Below, piece after piece: positions 15,729-23,620 of a stretch of DNA of 64,000 nt. The stretch comes from Halalkalibacillus sediminis. Lineage in GTDB: Bacteria > Bacillota > Bacilli > Bacillales > Alkalibacillaceae. The stretch is taken from assembly GCF_002844535.1 (NCBI RefSeq), contig NZ_PJNH01000001.1, positions 620,001 through 684,000 on the forward strand, written 5' to 3'. Position 1 is the first letter of the stretch. Each line of letters opens with the position of its first letter. The notes under the pieces are model-generated. The model searched no databases and had not been told where the DNA came from. It was given only the letters and a program-made list of their open reading frames with translations. A program made the translations under genes and the position numbers.

Positions 15729-15812
15729 ATGAGCAATTACTATGGTGGCTTTACACTAATTGTCGTTTTATTTATCCTGTTAGTTATCGTTGGAAGTGCC
15801 TACGTTTGCTAG
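15729..15812 (+). CDS. YjcZ-family sporulation peptide
   Basis: A 27-residue peptide, MSNYYGGFTLIVVLFILLVI followed by VGSAYVC and a stop. The aromatic Gly-Gly start followed by one hydrophobic helix is the pattern of the YjcZ family of tiny sporulation-associated membrane peptides in Bacillus. ATG 15729 follows AGGAGG at 7 nt; an in-frame ATG two codons earlier is too close to the ribosome site. A strong terminator lies 24 nt after the stop. The C-terminal Cys is notable. The role in the spore is by family only. Confidence 0.85.
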   Translation: MSNYYGGFTLIVVLFILLVIVGSAYVC

Positions 15813-15835
15813 ATACCATCAACGATTAGCATGAA

Positions 15836-15866
15836 AAAAGGCCGGGAGTATATCTCCCGGCCTTTT
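15836..15866. terminator. Strong bidirectional terminator
   Basis: AAAAGGCCGGGAG and CTCCCGGCCTTTT form a GC-rich stem with a short loop, serving the convergent yjcZ-like and yozE genes. Confidence 0.9.
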
Positions 15867-15871
15867 GTGTA

Positions 15872-16084
15872 TTAATTATTATAGTCATCCCATACATCGT
15901 CAAAGGTTTGTAAAGCCTCAGGAAAAGGACTGTTCAATTCTAGATATCTGCTCAGTTCATCATAATCAGTTTCTTGTTTTGGAAAATCATGATCATTGAA
16001 CATCCAATCAGCTAACCTTTTTCTTGGATCATCCTTATCTTTAACCCCACGGTATTGCAACATGTAATGGTAAAATGGCTTCAT
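15872..16084 (-). CDS. yozE: YozE family protein (UPF0346)
   Basis: A 70-residue protein with the YozE layout: FYHYMLQYR at the start, ADWMFNDHDFPKQETDYDELSRYLE in the middle, and TFDDVWDDY at the end. YozE has a SAM-like helical fold and may bind nucleic acid or protein; no reaction is known. It lies 17 nt downstream of tatC and could share its transcript. The call is by the conserved FPK-T-DY and AL-TFD motifs. Confidence 0.88.
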   Translation of the reverse strand: MKPFYHYMLQYRGVKDKDDPRKRLADWMFNDHDFPKQETDYDELSRYLELNSPFPEALQTFDDVWDDYNN

Positions 16085-16101
16085 CCAATCCCCCTAGTAC
16101 C

Positions 16102-16854
16102 TTATGATTCTTCGTGTAATTGCTTCAGTTTTTTAATTTTTCTTCTATAAACGATTCCCGAAAGCGTAATCGAAATTTCGTACAACAAGATTAATGGAGC
16201 TGCAACGATCAATTGCAGAATAAAATCAGGTGGTGAAAGCATTGTACCTAGAATAACCAGGACTAGGTAAGCATACTTCCTGAATTTTTTCATAACTTGT
16301 GGGTTGAGCATCCCTAAACTTGTAAGGAACATCGCGATTAATGGGACCTCGAAAAAGAAAGCGAATGGAATGGTCATTTGCAAGACAAATCGAAAGTAGT
16401 TTTTCGCAGTGAACATTTCATTCACGAGTCCATCACTTAGTCCTAATAAGAATTCGAGGACTAGATCTTTGATGACAATATATCCAAAACCTACTCCTAC
16501 AGCGAATAGAATGAATATGATCGGTATGTATAAAGCGCTGACTCTTTTTTCATGCTTAGTTAACGCAGGACTTATGAACAACCATAGTTGAAATGCTAAA
16601 AATGGAAGTCCCCCGAACAAACCGGCGATCGTTGCTATCATTAAATAAACCCAAACGATTTCAAACGGACCAAGAACATTCAATTCAAATGAAACATCGC
16701 CTTCAATAAATTGATAAATATCACTGGCAAAATAAAAGCCAACAGCGAAAAAGAGCGCGAATATGACAAAACTCCAAATCAACCGTCCACGCAGTTCACC
16801 TAAATGTTCTGTCCAGTGCATTTCATCCGGGTTGCTGTATTTATTACTAGACAT
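16102..16854 (-). CDS. tatC: Twin-arginine translocase TatC
   Basis: A 250-residue polytopic membrane protein with six predicted helices. The N-terminal WTEHLGELRGRLIWS holds the conserved Glu and Arg of the twin-arginine-binding site. KNYFRFVL in the middle and TPPDF-like SPPDFILQ near the end match TatC. It recognises folded substrates with SRRxFLK signals together with TatA. ATG 16854 is chosen behind AAAAGGATGAG; the six earlier codons overlap the ribosome site. It follows the two tatA genes in the same direction. The Rieske subunit QcrA at 54581 is an obvious substrate. Confidence 0.96.
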   Translation of the reverse strand: MSSNKYSNPDEMHWTEHLGELRGRLIWSFVIFALFFAVGFYFASDIYQFIEGDVSFELNVLGPFEIVWVYLMIATIAGLFGGLPFLAFQLWLFISPALTKHEKRVSALYIPIIFILFAVGVGFGYIVIKDLVLEFLLGLSDGLVNEMFTAKNYFRFVLQMTIPFAFFFEVPLIAMFLTSLGMLNPQVMKKFRKYAYLVLVILGTMLSPPDFILQLIVAAPLILLYEISITLSGIVYRRKIKKLKQLHEES

Positions 16855-16907
16855 AAAACTCATCCTTTTCATAAAAGAAGATGTAAGGGGGTCACCTTAC
16901 ACCTTGA

Positions 16908-17111
16908 TTACGATTGATTGTTATTATTTTTATCGTTTGACTTCTGATCTGAAGAATCATCAGATATCAAATCATTTGTCGCTTTTTTAAACTCTCGTAA
17001 TGAAGATCCAAACGCTTTACCAATTTCGGGAAGCTTGGCTGGCCCGAAAACGATTAAAGCTACGAGTACGATTAAAATAAGCCCAGGTACTCCAATTCCA
17101 CCTAAACCCAT
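16908..17111 (-). CDS. tatA: TatA-family translocase subunit
   Basis: A 67-residue protein with one membrane helix ([14 protein letters not shown]), the FGP hinge ([10 protein letters not shown]) and an amphipathic helix [14 protein letters not shown], ending in a polar Asp/Ser/Asn tail. This is the TatA channel-forming subunit. It lies 53 nt before tatC. Low-GC Gram-positives use TatA for both TatA and TatB functions. Confidence 0.94.
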   Translation of the reverse strand: MGLGGIGVPGLILIVLVALIVFGPAKLPEIGKAFGSSLREFKKATNDLISDDSSDQKSNDKNNNNQS

Positions 17112-17169
17112 AAAATCACTCCAATGATGTTAGTATAGTAAAAACTCGGAGATGAACTTCAAATCATTA

Positions 17170-17355
17170 TTAACGGTGATCGATTGTCTTTTTATTATCA
17201 GATTCATCGTCATCAGATGTTAAACCTTTGGTCGAGTGCTTGAATTCTTTCAACGATTGACCTATAGCTTGCCCAAGTTCAGGCAATTTTTTAGGACCGA
17301 ATATAATAAGTACGATGAGTACGATTAAGATTAAACCTGGAATTCCTATATTCAT
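17170..17355 (-). CDS. tatA: Second TatA-family subunit
   Basis: A 61-residue paralogue of the neighbouring TatA: membrane helix [14 protein letters not shown], hinge [10 protein letters not shown] and amphipathic helix [17 protein letters not shown] 17355 follows GTAGGTG; a longer frame to 17421 adds an unrelated N-terminus with no ribosome site. The two tatA copies are about 58 nt apart and of similar sequence, pointing to tandem duplication. Whether one copy acts as TatB cannot be told. Confidence 0.92.
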   Translation of the reverse strand: MNIGIPGLILIVLIVLIIFGPKKLPELGQAIGQSLKEFKHSTKGLTSDDDESDNKKTIDHR

Positions 17356-17453
17356 GATAACACCTACCATTTCTTCACAGTAACTTATCTTTATTTTCGC
17401 CGATTTGTCCACATTTTGCAAACATAAAATGAGACTGTTACAAAACGTTCACT

Positions 17454-17936
17454 TTATTTTCGTTCAAAAATATAAAAAGTGTGTTCATGTTCGTTTTTTT
17501 CATCAACAACACCCTCTTCCTCTTCGATCAGTCGCCAATCGCCGAGGTCAAATTGAGGGAAGAAAGTATCACCATCAAATGACTCGTGGATCTGAGACAT
17601 GTATAGTCGGTCCGCCTGAGGTAAAGCTATTTCAAATAGTTGGGCGCCACCTATAATGAAAACCTCTTCGTTTCTTTGGAAATAAGGATCAAGCTCTTTC
17701 CAAGAGTGAACGATTTCGCACCCATCCACTTTGAAGTCTTTATCTCGAGTCAAGATGATATTCTCTCTCTTAGGTAATGGTCTTCCAATTGATTCGAATG
17801 TTTTTCTTCCCATTATAACTGGTGAACCTGAAGTCACTCTTTTAAAAAACTTCAAATCATTCGGTAAGTGCCAAGGCATTCCATTTTCAGAGCCTATAAC
17901 ACGATGCTGATCCATTGCCCAAATTAATGAAATCAT
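17454..17936 (-). CDS. dfrA: Dihydrofolate reductase
   Basis: A 160-residue NADPH-dependent enzyme that reduces dihydrofolate to tetrahydrofolate. It starts MISLIWAMDQHRVIGSENGMPWHLPNDL with the substrate-binding Asp of LPNDLKFFK. VIMGRKTFESIGRPLP and FIIGGAQLFE are the cofactor-binding motifs. It lies 15 nt downstream of thyA in the same direction, forming the usual thyA-dfrA pair in which DHFR regenerates the folate consumed by ThyA. The ribosome site GGAGGAAAC is strong. No resistance-type change can be judged from this sequence alone. Confidence 0.96.
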   Translation of the reverse strand: MISLIWAMDQHRVIGSENGMPWHLPNDLKFFKRVTSGSPVIMGRKTFESIGRPLPKRENIILTRDKDFKVDGCEIVHSWKELDPYFQRNEEVFIIGGAQLFEIALPQADRLYMSQIHESFDGDTFFPQFDLGDWRLIEEEEGVVDEKNEHEHTFYIFERK

Positions 17937-17951
17937 TAGGTTTCCTCCATT

Positions 17952-18908
17952 CTAAACTGCGATAGGTGCTTTAATCGATGGGTGTGGTTGGTAGTCGTTC
18001 AACGCAACGTCATTCACATCGAAATCAAACACTGAATCCTTTTCTCTATTCAAAGTTATTGTAGGTGCAGATTTGATATCACGTTGTAGCTGCTCATTCA
18101 CTTGATCAAAATGATTATGATAGATATGTGCGTCCCCTAGAGTATGCACGAATGTGCCCACTTCTAGTCCACATTCATGTGCAATCAAATGAGTCAGTAA
18201 CGCATAGCTAGCAATATTGAACGGAACGCCGAGAAAAATATCTGCACTTCTCTGGTATAGCTGACAAGATAATTTTCCATCATCCACATAGAACTGAAAA
18301 AGTGTATGACATGGTGGTAGAGCCATAGTTTCAATCTCTGGTGGGTTCCACGCTGAAACGATCAGTCTTCTAGATTCTGGTTTGTTCTTTATGTTTTCAA
18401 TGACATCACTGATTTGATCAATCGTTTGCCCACGGCTGTCTTCCCAGTCACGCCACTGTTTGCCATACACATCCCCTAAATGGCCATACTTCTCAGCAAA
18501 TACGTCATCTTCTATTATTTTTTTCTTGAATATTTCCATTTGCTTTTGATACTCAGCATTAAAAGCTTCATCCTGTTGAGCCCTTAAACCAAAGTCTTTC
18601 ATATCGGGTCCTTCGTATTCTTCACTTTCTACCCAGTTCTTAAAAGCCCACTCATTCCAAATGTTATTGTTATGTAAAAGCAAGTAACGAATATTGGTGT
18701 CACCTTTCAAGAACCAAAGCAGTTCGCTGACGATTAATTTAAATGGTACCCGTTTTGTTGTAAGTAAAGGAAACCCTTCATTTAAATCAAACTTCATTTG
18801 ATGCCCAAAAATTGACCTTGTCCCTGTTCCTGTCCGATCTCCACGATCAGAACCAGCATTTAGAACTGTTCGACACAAATCCAAATATTGTTGCTCATTT
18901 GTCCCCAT
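17952..18908 (-). CDS. thyA: Thymidylate synthase
   Basis: A 318-residue enzyme that methylates dUMP to dTMP with methylene-tetrahydrofolate. The phosphate-binding RTGTGT near residue 24, the nucleophile Cys200 in [21 protein letters not shown] and the C-terminal [11 protein letters not shown] are present. Its length is that of the Lactobacillus casei type, which carries an insertion of about 50 residues (here around 85-140) that the 264-residue enzymes lack. It is first in a pair with dfrA. Confidence 0.97.
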   Translation of the reverse strand: MGTNEQQYLDLCRTVLNAGSDRGDRTGTGTRSIFGHQMKFDLNEGFPLLTTKRVPFKLIVSELLWFLKGDTNIRYLLLHNNNIWNEWAFKNWVESEEYEGPDMKDFGLRAQQDEAFNAEYQKQMEIFKKKIIEDDVFAEKYGHLGDVYGKQWRDWEDSRGQTIDQISDVIENIKNKPESRRLIVSAWNPPEIETMALPPCHTLFQFYVDDGKLSCQLYQRSADIFLGVPFNIASYALLTHLIAHECGLEVGTFVHTLGDAHIYHNHFDQVNEQLQRDIKSAPTITLNREKDSVFDFDVNDVALNDYQPHPSIKAPIAV

Positions 18909-19025
18909 ACTTACACCTCATCCGCATATTTGTTAAGCCTATTCTACCAAAAATAACGCATCAAGCATAGTTCGATTCTTCAGGACATATATTTGTAAAA
19001 TCACAAAGGATGAAAGGTGATTACT

Positions 19026-20108
19026 ATGCGACGAAAGAAAACAGTAAGACCATTTTTGCTGAGTACGATGGCCGGAAGTTTAGCATTAAGCTCTCCTCTA
19101 GCTTTTTCTGTCCCAGTCGATGCAGAAGCAAAAACTCAACTTATAGAATTAAAACAAATGAAATATGGCGACCATCATGAATCAGTAATACACCTAAAAG
19201 AGAAGCTGAAATTCATCCAATACTATTCTGGTGAAGTTGATGAAGAATATGATGTGATGACCCAACATGCTGTACTTCGTTTTCAGAAGCATTATGGCTT
19301 GAAAGAAACCGGGGTGACAAATGAGAGCACAATTCTAAAAATCGAAGAAGTTGAAAAAGATTACCATATAAATCAAATCGAATCTTATGCTGAAAACCTG
19401 AAGCTCGGGACGAAATCACCTGAAGCAAAGAGCATACAGAGATCGTTAGCGTATTTCGGAGTTTATCAAGCAGAAATTGACGGGATTGTCGGTCCTAAGA
19501 CGAAGCGTGGATTGGAAAGAATGAACGACATTTTTAAATTGGACTTATCTCTTGAAAATCTGCAGCCCGTGGTTACAATTGCGGAAAACAAACCACAAGA
19601 GCAAGAAACCCACGAGCCGGAAGCTTCAACTCATAATGATACAGTTGAGCCCACTGTTGTCGAAGAGCAAAAAGAAGAAGAAACTGAAGAAGTTGAGGAA
19701 GAAGAGACTGAAGAAGAAAAATCTGAAATTCAACAGGTCGCTTCTACAACGGCTGACACTAGTGTGGTTGGAACGGCAAGAAACCTAGTTGGTGTACCTT
19801 ATGTATGGGGAGGAACTACAACTAGTGGCTTTGATTGTAGCGGGTATCTTCAATTCGTTTACAAACAACACGGGATCTCTATACCAAGGACAGTGAGTGA
19901 CATATGGAACGCTACATCAGCAGTATCAGCACCAAGTGTAGGAAACCTGGTCTTTTTTGAAACGTATAAACCCGGCCCATCTCACGCAGGAATTTATTTA
20001 GGAAATGGCCAGTTTATCCATGCTGGAACAAGTACTGGTGTCACGATCAGTAATTTAAACGAATCATATTGGAGTTCACGTTATTTAGGCTCAAGAACAT
20101 TGAATTAG
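19026..20108 (+). CDS. NlpC/P60 cell-wall DL-endopeptidase with peptidoglycan-binding repeats
   Basis: A 360-residue secreted protein. Residues 1-36 form a signal peptide with a basic start (MRRKKTVRP) and a VDAEAK cleavage region. Two PG_binding_1 repeats follow (about 45-100 and 125-165; IHLKEKLKFIQYY and SIQRSLAYFGVY). Then comes a Glu/Thr-rich linker (about 190-240) and a C-terminal NlpC/P60 domain. The catalytic Cys271 is in FDCSGYLQ and His320 in SHAGIYLG. It should cut the D-Glu-meso-DAP bond of peptidoglycan stems. ATG 19026 follows AAAGGTGATT; a GTG three codons earlier overlaps that site. Its stop codon overlaps the convergent DUF72 gene. Confidence 0.92.
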   Translation: MRRKKTVRPFLLSTMAGSLALSSPLAFSVPVDAEAKTQLIELKQMKYGDHHESVIHLKEKLKFIQYYSGEVDEEYDVMTQHAVLRFQKHYGLKETGVTNESTILKIEEVEKDYHINQIESYAENLKLGTKSPEAKSIQRSLAYFGVYQAEIDGIVGPKTKRGLERMNDIFKLDLSLENLQPVVTIAENKPQEQETHEPEASTHNDTVEPTVVEEQKEEETEEVEEEETEEEKSEIQQVASTTADTSVVGTARNLVGVPYVWGGTTTSGFDCSGYLQFVYKQHGISIPRTVSDIWNATSAVSAPSVGNLVFFETYKPGPSHAGIYLGNGQFIHAGTSTGVTISNLNESYWSSRYLGSRTLN

Positions 20109-20953
20109 TCAAATAAACCAATTTGCTTCGGGTTAAGTTGATCATATTCTATGTCTAATAAGTCAATTAATTGCTTAGCATTATGATATGCATCCCCTCC
20201 CGAATTGTTGTTAAACAGAATGGTTATATCATTAACTTCTTTTTCAAGGTGGTGTATTCTCGTACACCACTCTTTTAATTCATTTTCAGAGTAATTGTAT
20301 AGAAAACGGACACTTCTCCAATTTGATTGACCATTGTTATTCCAACCATGAACATTTCTGCCGTGGAACCTAATAATAGCTTGATCTGGATGGGTTGTAG
20401 TATTAATAATTGGAACAGATCCTTTACCTGCTTGTGGTTCATCACAAATGGAATGAATCCACTGATAATCATACATGAATCTTAACGTCTCATGCTCTAA
20501 ATTACCTTCGAACCACGAACGGTTTCTGAATTCAAGTGCTAATGGATAGCCTTCAAATTGCTGCCTTAAAAATTTGAGCTTCTGAACATGTGCCTTAGAA
20601 GCATCAAACCATGGTGGAAATTGAAATAGTAAACACTGAAGTTGATTCTTATCAATCAAAGGTTGAATTCCATCTTTATAATTTTTGATCATTTCCTTTA
20701 TTTCTTTTCTAGTGTAGGTTTTTCTATCATGACCTGTAAAAGCTTGAAATGCTTTAACTACGAAAGTAAATGTGCTTGGAGTCTGCTCTATCCATTTTGA
20801 GTACTGATGTGGCGAAATGATGGAATAAAAAGCGCTATCCACTTCTACAGTTGGAAAGTGAGAGGCGTAAGTAGCCAATTTATTTCTTGTGGACTTTTCC
20901 AGTGAATGAATTGCCGGGTGATCTCCCCATCCAGTTAATCCAATACGTATCAT
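20105..20953 (-). CDS. DUF72 family protein (YunF-like)
   Basis: A 282-residue cytoplasmic protein. It begins MIRIGLTGWGDHP and continues with YASHFPTVEVDSAFYSIISP, FVVKAFQAFTGH, LLFQFPPWF, ALEFRNRSWF, IRFHGRN and ILFNNNSGGDA. These are the conserved blocks of the DUF72 TIM-barrel family, called YunF in B. subtilis. The conserved polar residues suggest an enzyme, but no reaction is established. Its 3' end overlaps the NlpC/P60 gene by 4 bp, convergently. There is no partner gene in an operon. Confidence 0.88.
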   Translation of the reverse strand: MIRIGLTGWGDHPAIHSLEKSTRNKLATYASHFPTVEVDSAFYSIISPHQYSKWIEQTPSTFTFVVKAFQAFTGHDRKTYTRKEIKEMIKNYKDGIQPLIDKNQLQCLLFQFPPWFDASKAHVQKLKFLRQQFEGYPLALEFRNRSWFEGNLEHETLRFMYDYQWIHSICDEPQAGKGSVPIINTTTHPDQAIIRFHGRNVHGWNNNGQSNWRSVRFLYNYSENELKEWCTRIHHLEKEVNDITILFNNNSGGDAYHNAKQLIDLLDIEYDQLNPKQIGLFD

Positions 20954-20997
20954 AGAAGTTTCTCCTTATTTAAAATTCAACGATTATTGTGTCTGGC

Positions 20998-21026
20998 TTG
21001 ACGCTACAGCTTGTATTAAGTATACT
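20998..21026 (+). promoter_or_regulatory. Sigma-A promoter of the cold-shock gene
   Basis: TTGACG (20998-21003), a 17-nt spacer and TATACT (21021-21026). Transcription would start near 21033, giving a leader of about 165 nt, as is usual for cold-shock mRNAs. Confidence 0.75.
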
Positions 21027-21200
21027 GGAAGTGCAATAAAGATGTGAAGTATCATAATGAAATCGGGTAACTTCTTTAGAAGTGAAGATTGAATTTTTTG
21101 TGGTCCTTCATTTCTATTCGAGTTACTTTTTTTAATTTCTTCTCATTTTTTATTGTGAATAAACACCTGCGGGTGAAAGTTTTTAGGAGGCTTTTTTAAG

Positions 21201-21401
21201 ATGCAAAACGGCGTAGTAAAATGGTTTAACGCAGAAAAAGGTTATGGTTTCATTCAAGTTGAAGGTGGAGACGATGTATTCGTACACTATTCAGCTATTG
21301 ACGAAGAAGGATTCAAATCATTAGACGAAGGTCAAGAAGTTGAGTTCGAAATCGTTGAAGGCGATCGTGGACCTCAAGCTTCTAACGTTACTAAAAAATA
21401 A
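21201..21401 (+). CDS. Cold-shock protein (CspA/CspB family)
   Basis: A 66-residue single-domain RNA chaperone that binds single-stranded nucleic acids. RNP1 is KGYGFI and RNP2 is DVFVHY, both intact, with the usual VKWFNAEKG start and acidic surface. The AGGAGG ribosome site is strong. The long leader and dedicated terminator fit a highly expressed cold-induced gene. Which Csp paralogue it matches (B, C or D) cannot be settled here. Confidence 0.96.
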   Translation: MQNGVVKWFNAEKGYGFIQVEGGDDVFVHYSAIDEEGFKSLDEGQEVEFEIVEGDRGPQASNVTKK

Positions 21402-21415
21402 ATGATCTACCTTTT

Positions 21416-21447
21416 CGGCAGTCACTAATAAGTGGCTGCCGTATTTT
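21416..21447 (+). terminator. Terminator of the cold-shock gene
   Basis: CGGCAG and CTGCCG close a stem that continues with CACT/AGTG, followed by TATTTTGTTTT. Confidence 0.8.
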
Positions 21448-21525
21448 GTTTTGGAGTCTTTTACGAAAATAAAAATTTTTGTTGCGTTCCGAACTCATTT
21501 CTTATAAGATGTTCATGTTGTGTCA

Positions 21526-21565
21526 AACGCAGTTCGCAAAATCCTGCGACATCAAAACTAAGGAG
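21526..21565 (+). promoter_or_regulatory. PreQ1-I riboswitch
   Basis: The stem CGCAG/CTGCG closes the loop TTCGCAAAATC and is followed by an A-rich tail ending AAAACTAAGGAG. Stem, loop and tail match the PreQ1 class I layout, in which the tail pairs back into the loop when the queuosine precursor is bound. The tail runs into the AAGGAG ribosome site of the transporter gene, so control is probably translational: ligand bound, ribosome site hidden. Confidence 0.82.
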
Positions 21566-21575
21566 AGTGGAACAA

Positions 21576-22253
21576 ATGAATAATGAAATACTTTGGGTAT
21601 TATTTGCGATCGTTAATTTCCTGATGCTTTTAGGGATTTATCGATTGTTTGGCAAAAGTGGTTTGCTCGTGTGGATCGGGATGTCTACAGTTGTTGCAAA
21701 CATTCAAGTGCTTAAGATGGTAGAACTTTTTGGAGTAACTGCTACTCTAGGAAACATCTTATATGGAACCATCTTTTTGGCTACAGATATTATCAATGAG
21801 AAATACGGTAAAAAGGAAGCGCGAAAAGCTGTATGGGTAGGTTTTTATACACTTTTATCAATGACGATCATTATGCAGATCGCATTACGATTCCAACCTG
21901 CAGAAAGTGATATGGTTAATGAATCATTAAAGACTTTGTTTGACTTGGTACCTCAGGTAGCAATAGGAAGTCTATTAGCTTATATCGTGAGTCAAAACGC
22001 AGACGTATGGATTTTCTCTAAACTGAAACAAAAGTTTTCGTCTGATAAATATTTATGGCTGAGGAACAATGGAAGTTCGATGTTGAGCCAATTACTTGAT
22101 ACATCAATCTTTTGTGTCATAGCTTTTTGGGGATTACTTCTCAACGATATTGAAATTTGGCTACAAATATTTATTTCAACCTATTTAATAAAATTCATTG
22201 TATCTGCATTTGACACACCGTTTATGTATATCGCAAAACGAATGAAAAACTAG
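21576..22253 (+). CDS. Queuosine precursor transporter (YhhQ/DUF165 family)
   Basis: A 225-residue membrane protein with about six helices. It carries the VUT-1/DUF165 signature: LGNILYGTIFLATDIINEKYGKKEA near residue 62, and GSSMLSQLLDTSIFCVIAF later. The family imports queuosine precursors such as preQ0/preQ1 for tRNA modification. The PreQ1-type riboswitch directly upstream gives independent support for the substrate. ATG 21576 follows AAGGAGAGTGG; longer frames upstream cross the riboswitch and are not used. Queuosine biosynthesis genes are not in the window. Confidence 0.92.
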   Translation: MNNEILWVLFAIVNFLMLLGIYRLFGKSGLLVWIGMSTVVANIQVLKMVELFGVTATLGNILYGTIFLATDIINEKYGKKEARKAVWVGFYTLLSMTIIMQIALRFQPAESDMVNESLKTLFDLVPQVAIGSLLAYIVSQNADVWIFSKLKQKFSSDKYLWLRNNGSSMLSQLLDTSIFCVIAFWGLLLNDIEIWLQIFISTYLIKFIVSAFDTPFMYIAKRMKN

Positions 22254-22277
22254 CTCACTACTGAGCTAGTTTTTTTG
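22246..22277. terminator. Bidirectional terminator
   Basis: AAAAACTAGCTCA and TGAGCTAGTTTTTT form a strong stem that includes the transporter stop codon and also serves the convergent rhodanese gene. Confidence 0.85.
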
Positions 22278-23099
22278 TATCGTCGCAACTTCATTGGAGT
22301 CGTTTGTGATCCAATCGCTGAAACTACCTACATATAATTTTACGTTCCTGAAGCCTGCGAGCCACAAGGATATCACGTTAGGTGCAGCTGTTACCCCTGA
22401 ACCACAGTACACAATGATGTCACTAGCATCTTTTAAATCAGAGAAGTGATGCTTAAGTTCTTCTTCAGATTTTAATGTGCCATCATCTTTCTTCACATGA
22501 GTCCAATCATAATTCAAGGCGTTCGGAATATGACCTGCTTTTCGGTCGATCGGCTCTTTATGGCCTGCATACCGTTCAAAATTACGAGAATCGAGAAGTT
22601 TTACTTGCTCGTTTTCCTTCTTCGATTTGACTTCTTCTTGTTTTGCTATCATTGATTCATCGATTTGGACAGCACCGTAGTTTATAACTTCTTTACTTTG
22701 TGCCTTTGAGGATAGTGGCATATCTTCTTCTAACCATGCCTTCCATCCGCCATCTAACAAATAAATATTCTTATGGCCAATAAGTTTCATCATCCAAAAG
22801 AATCTGGAAGCAAACGCAAGGTTTTCGTCATAAACAATGATCGTTGTATTCTTCGTAATTCCCCTTTCCCCTAACTTAATGGTAAATTCATTTAGGTCAG
22901 GTAAAGGATGTCTACCTCCTGTCGCTCCTACTTCCCCACTTAAATCCTCTTCTAGATCAAAGTAAACAGAACCTGGTATATGCTCCTCTTCATAAGCCTT
23001 CCGTCCTGTAGTCGGATCTTGAAGAGAGAACCGACAATCAACGAATATAACATCCCCTTTTTCCAACCAATTAAAAGCTTCTTTAGTACTAATAATCAT
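22266..23099 (-). CDS. Two-domain sulfurtransferase (thiosulfate/3-mercaptopyruvate type)
   Basis: A 277-residue protein with two rhodanese domains. The N-terminal one (1-135) contains VIFVDCRFSL and HIPGSVYFDLEEDLSG and is non-catalytic in this family. The C-terminal one has the active loop YCGSGVTA with Cys232. The CGSGVT loop is the signature of mercaptopyruvate-type sulfurtransferases (SseA-like), although substrate use is not certain. Its start overlaps the end of the methyltransferase gene by 4 bp, which implies translational coupling with the polyketide cluster upstream. Confidence 0.9.
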   Translation of the reverse strand: MIISTKEAFNWLEKGDVIFVDCRFSLQDPTTGRKAYEEEHIPGSVYFDLEEDLSGEVGATGGRHPLPDLNEFTIKLGERGITKNTTIIVYDENLAFASRFFWMMKLIGHKNIYLLDGGWKAWLEEDMPLSSKAQSKEVINYGAVQIDESMIAKQEEVKSKKENEQVKLLDSRNFERYAGHKEPIDRKAGHIPNALNYDWTHVKKDDGTLKSEEELKHHFSDLKDASDIIVYCGSGVTAAPNVISLWLAGFRNVKLYVGSFSDWITNDSNEVATIQKN

Positions 23100-23620
23100 A
23101 TACTCTCCCCTTTTCTTACTTGATCAAAATTCAAAGATTTCTCCTCTAAAGGTATTCTTTTCGTCATCAACAATATGTGGGCGATTGGAAAGATTATTGC
23201 TGTGATATATGCTCCAAACATTAGTGGTATTACAATGAATTCACCGAAGACGATCCAGTAGTTCGGATGGCTGATCCACTTAAATGGGCCTTTTTGAACG
23301 AGTGGTTCAGAAGGTCGGATAATTACCTTTGTATTCCACCTTCTTCCTAGGGTTAAAAGTGTCCAAAAACGCAAAATCTGTAAAAATATAAACGTAAAGC
23401 CCAATATTAATGATGGTGAACTAAACAACCCTTCACCCATGTACAACCACTCAGCTATCAAGAAGATGAAAAAAAAGACATGAGTCATAACAATTAAAGG
23501 GTACCAGGGGTCAGGAATCAAAATCCCGCCTCGTTGCAACTGGAAACGTTCATTAGATTTAGCGACGATGAGCTCCCCGACTCTCAATAAAATTAGATAA
23601 AATAATATCCAGATTAACAT
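23096..23620 (-). CDS. bpsB: Isoprenylcysteine methyltransferase-like alkylpyrone O-methyltransferase
   Basis: A 174-residue membrane protein with about four helices and the ICMT signature in its second half: SEPLVQKGPFKWISHPNYWIVFGE, then FPIAHILLMTKRIPLEEKSL. In B. subtilis the equivalent YpbQ (BpsB) methylates alkylpyrones made by the type III polyketide synthase BpsA. Here it starts immediately after the synthase stop, keeping that pairing. Residues IPLEEKSL at the C-terminus bind SAM in this family. Confidence 0.85.
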   Translation of the reverse strand: MLIWILFYLILLRVGELIVAKSNERFQLQRGGILIPDPWYPLIVMTHVFFFIFLIAEWLYMGEGLFSSPSLILGFTFIFLQILRFWTLLTLGRRWNTKVIIRPSEPLVQKGPFKWISHPNYWIVFGEFIVIPLMFGAYITAIIFPIAHILLMTKRIPLEEKSLNFDQVRKGESI

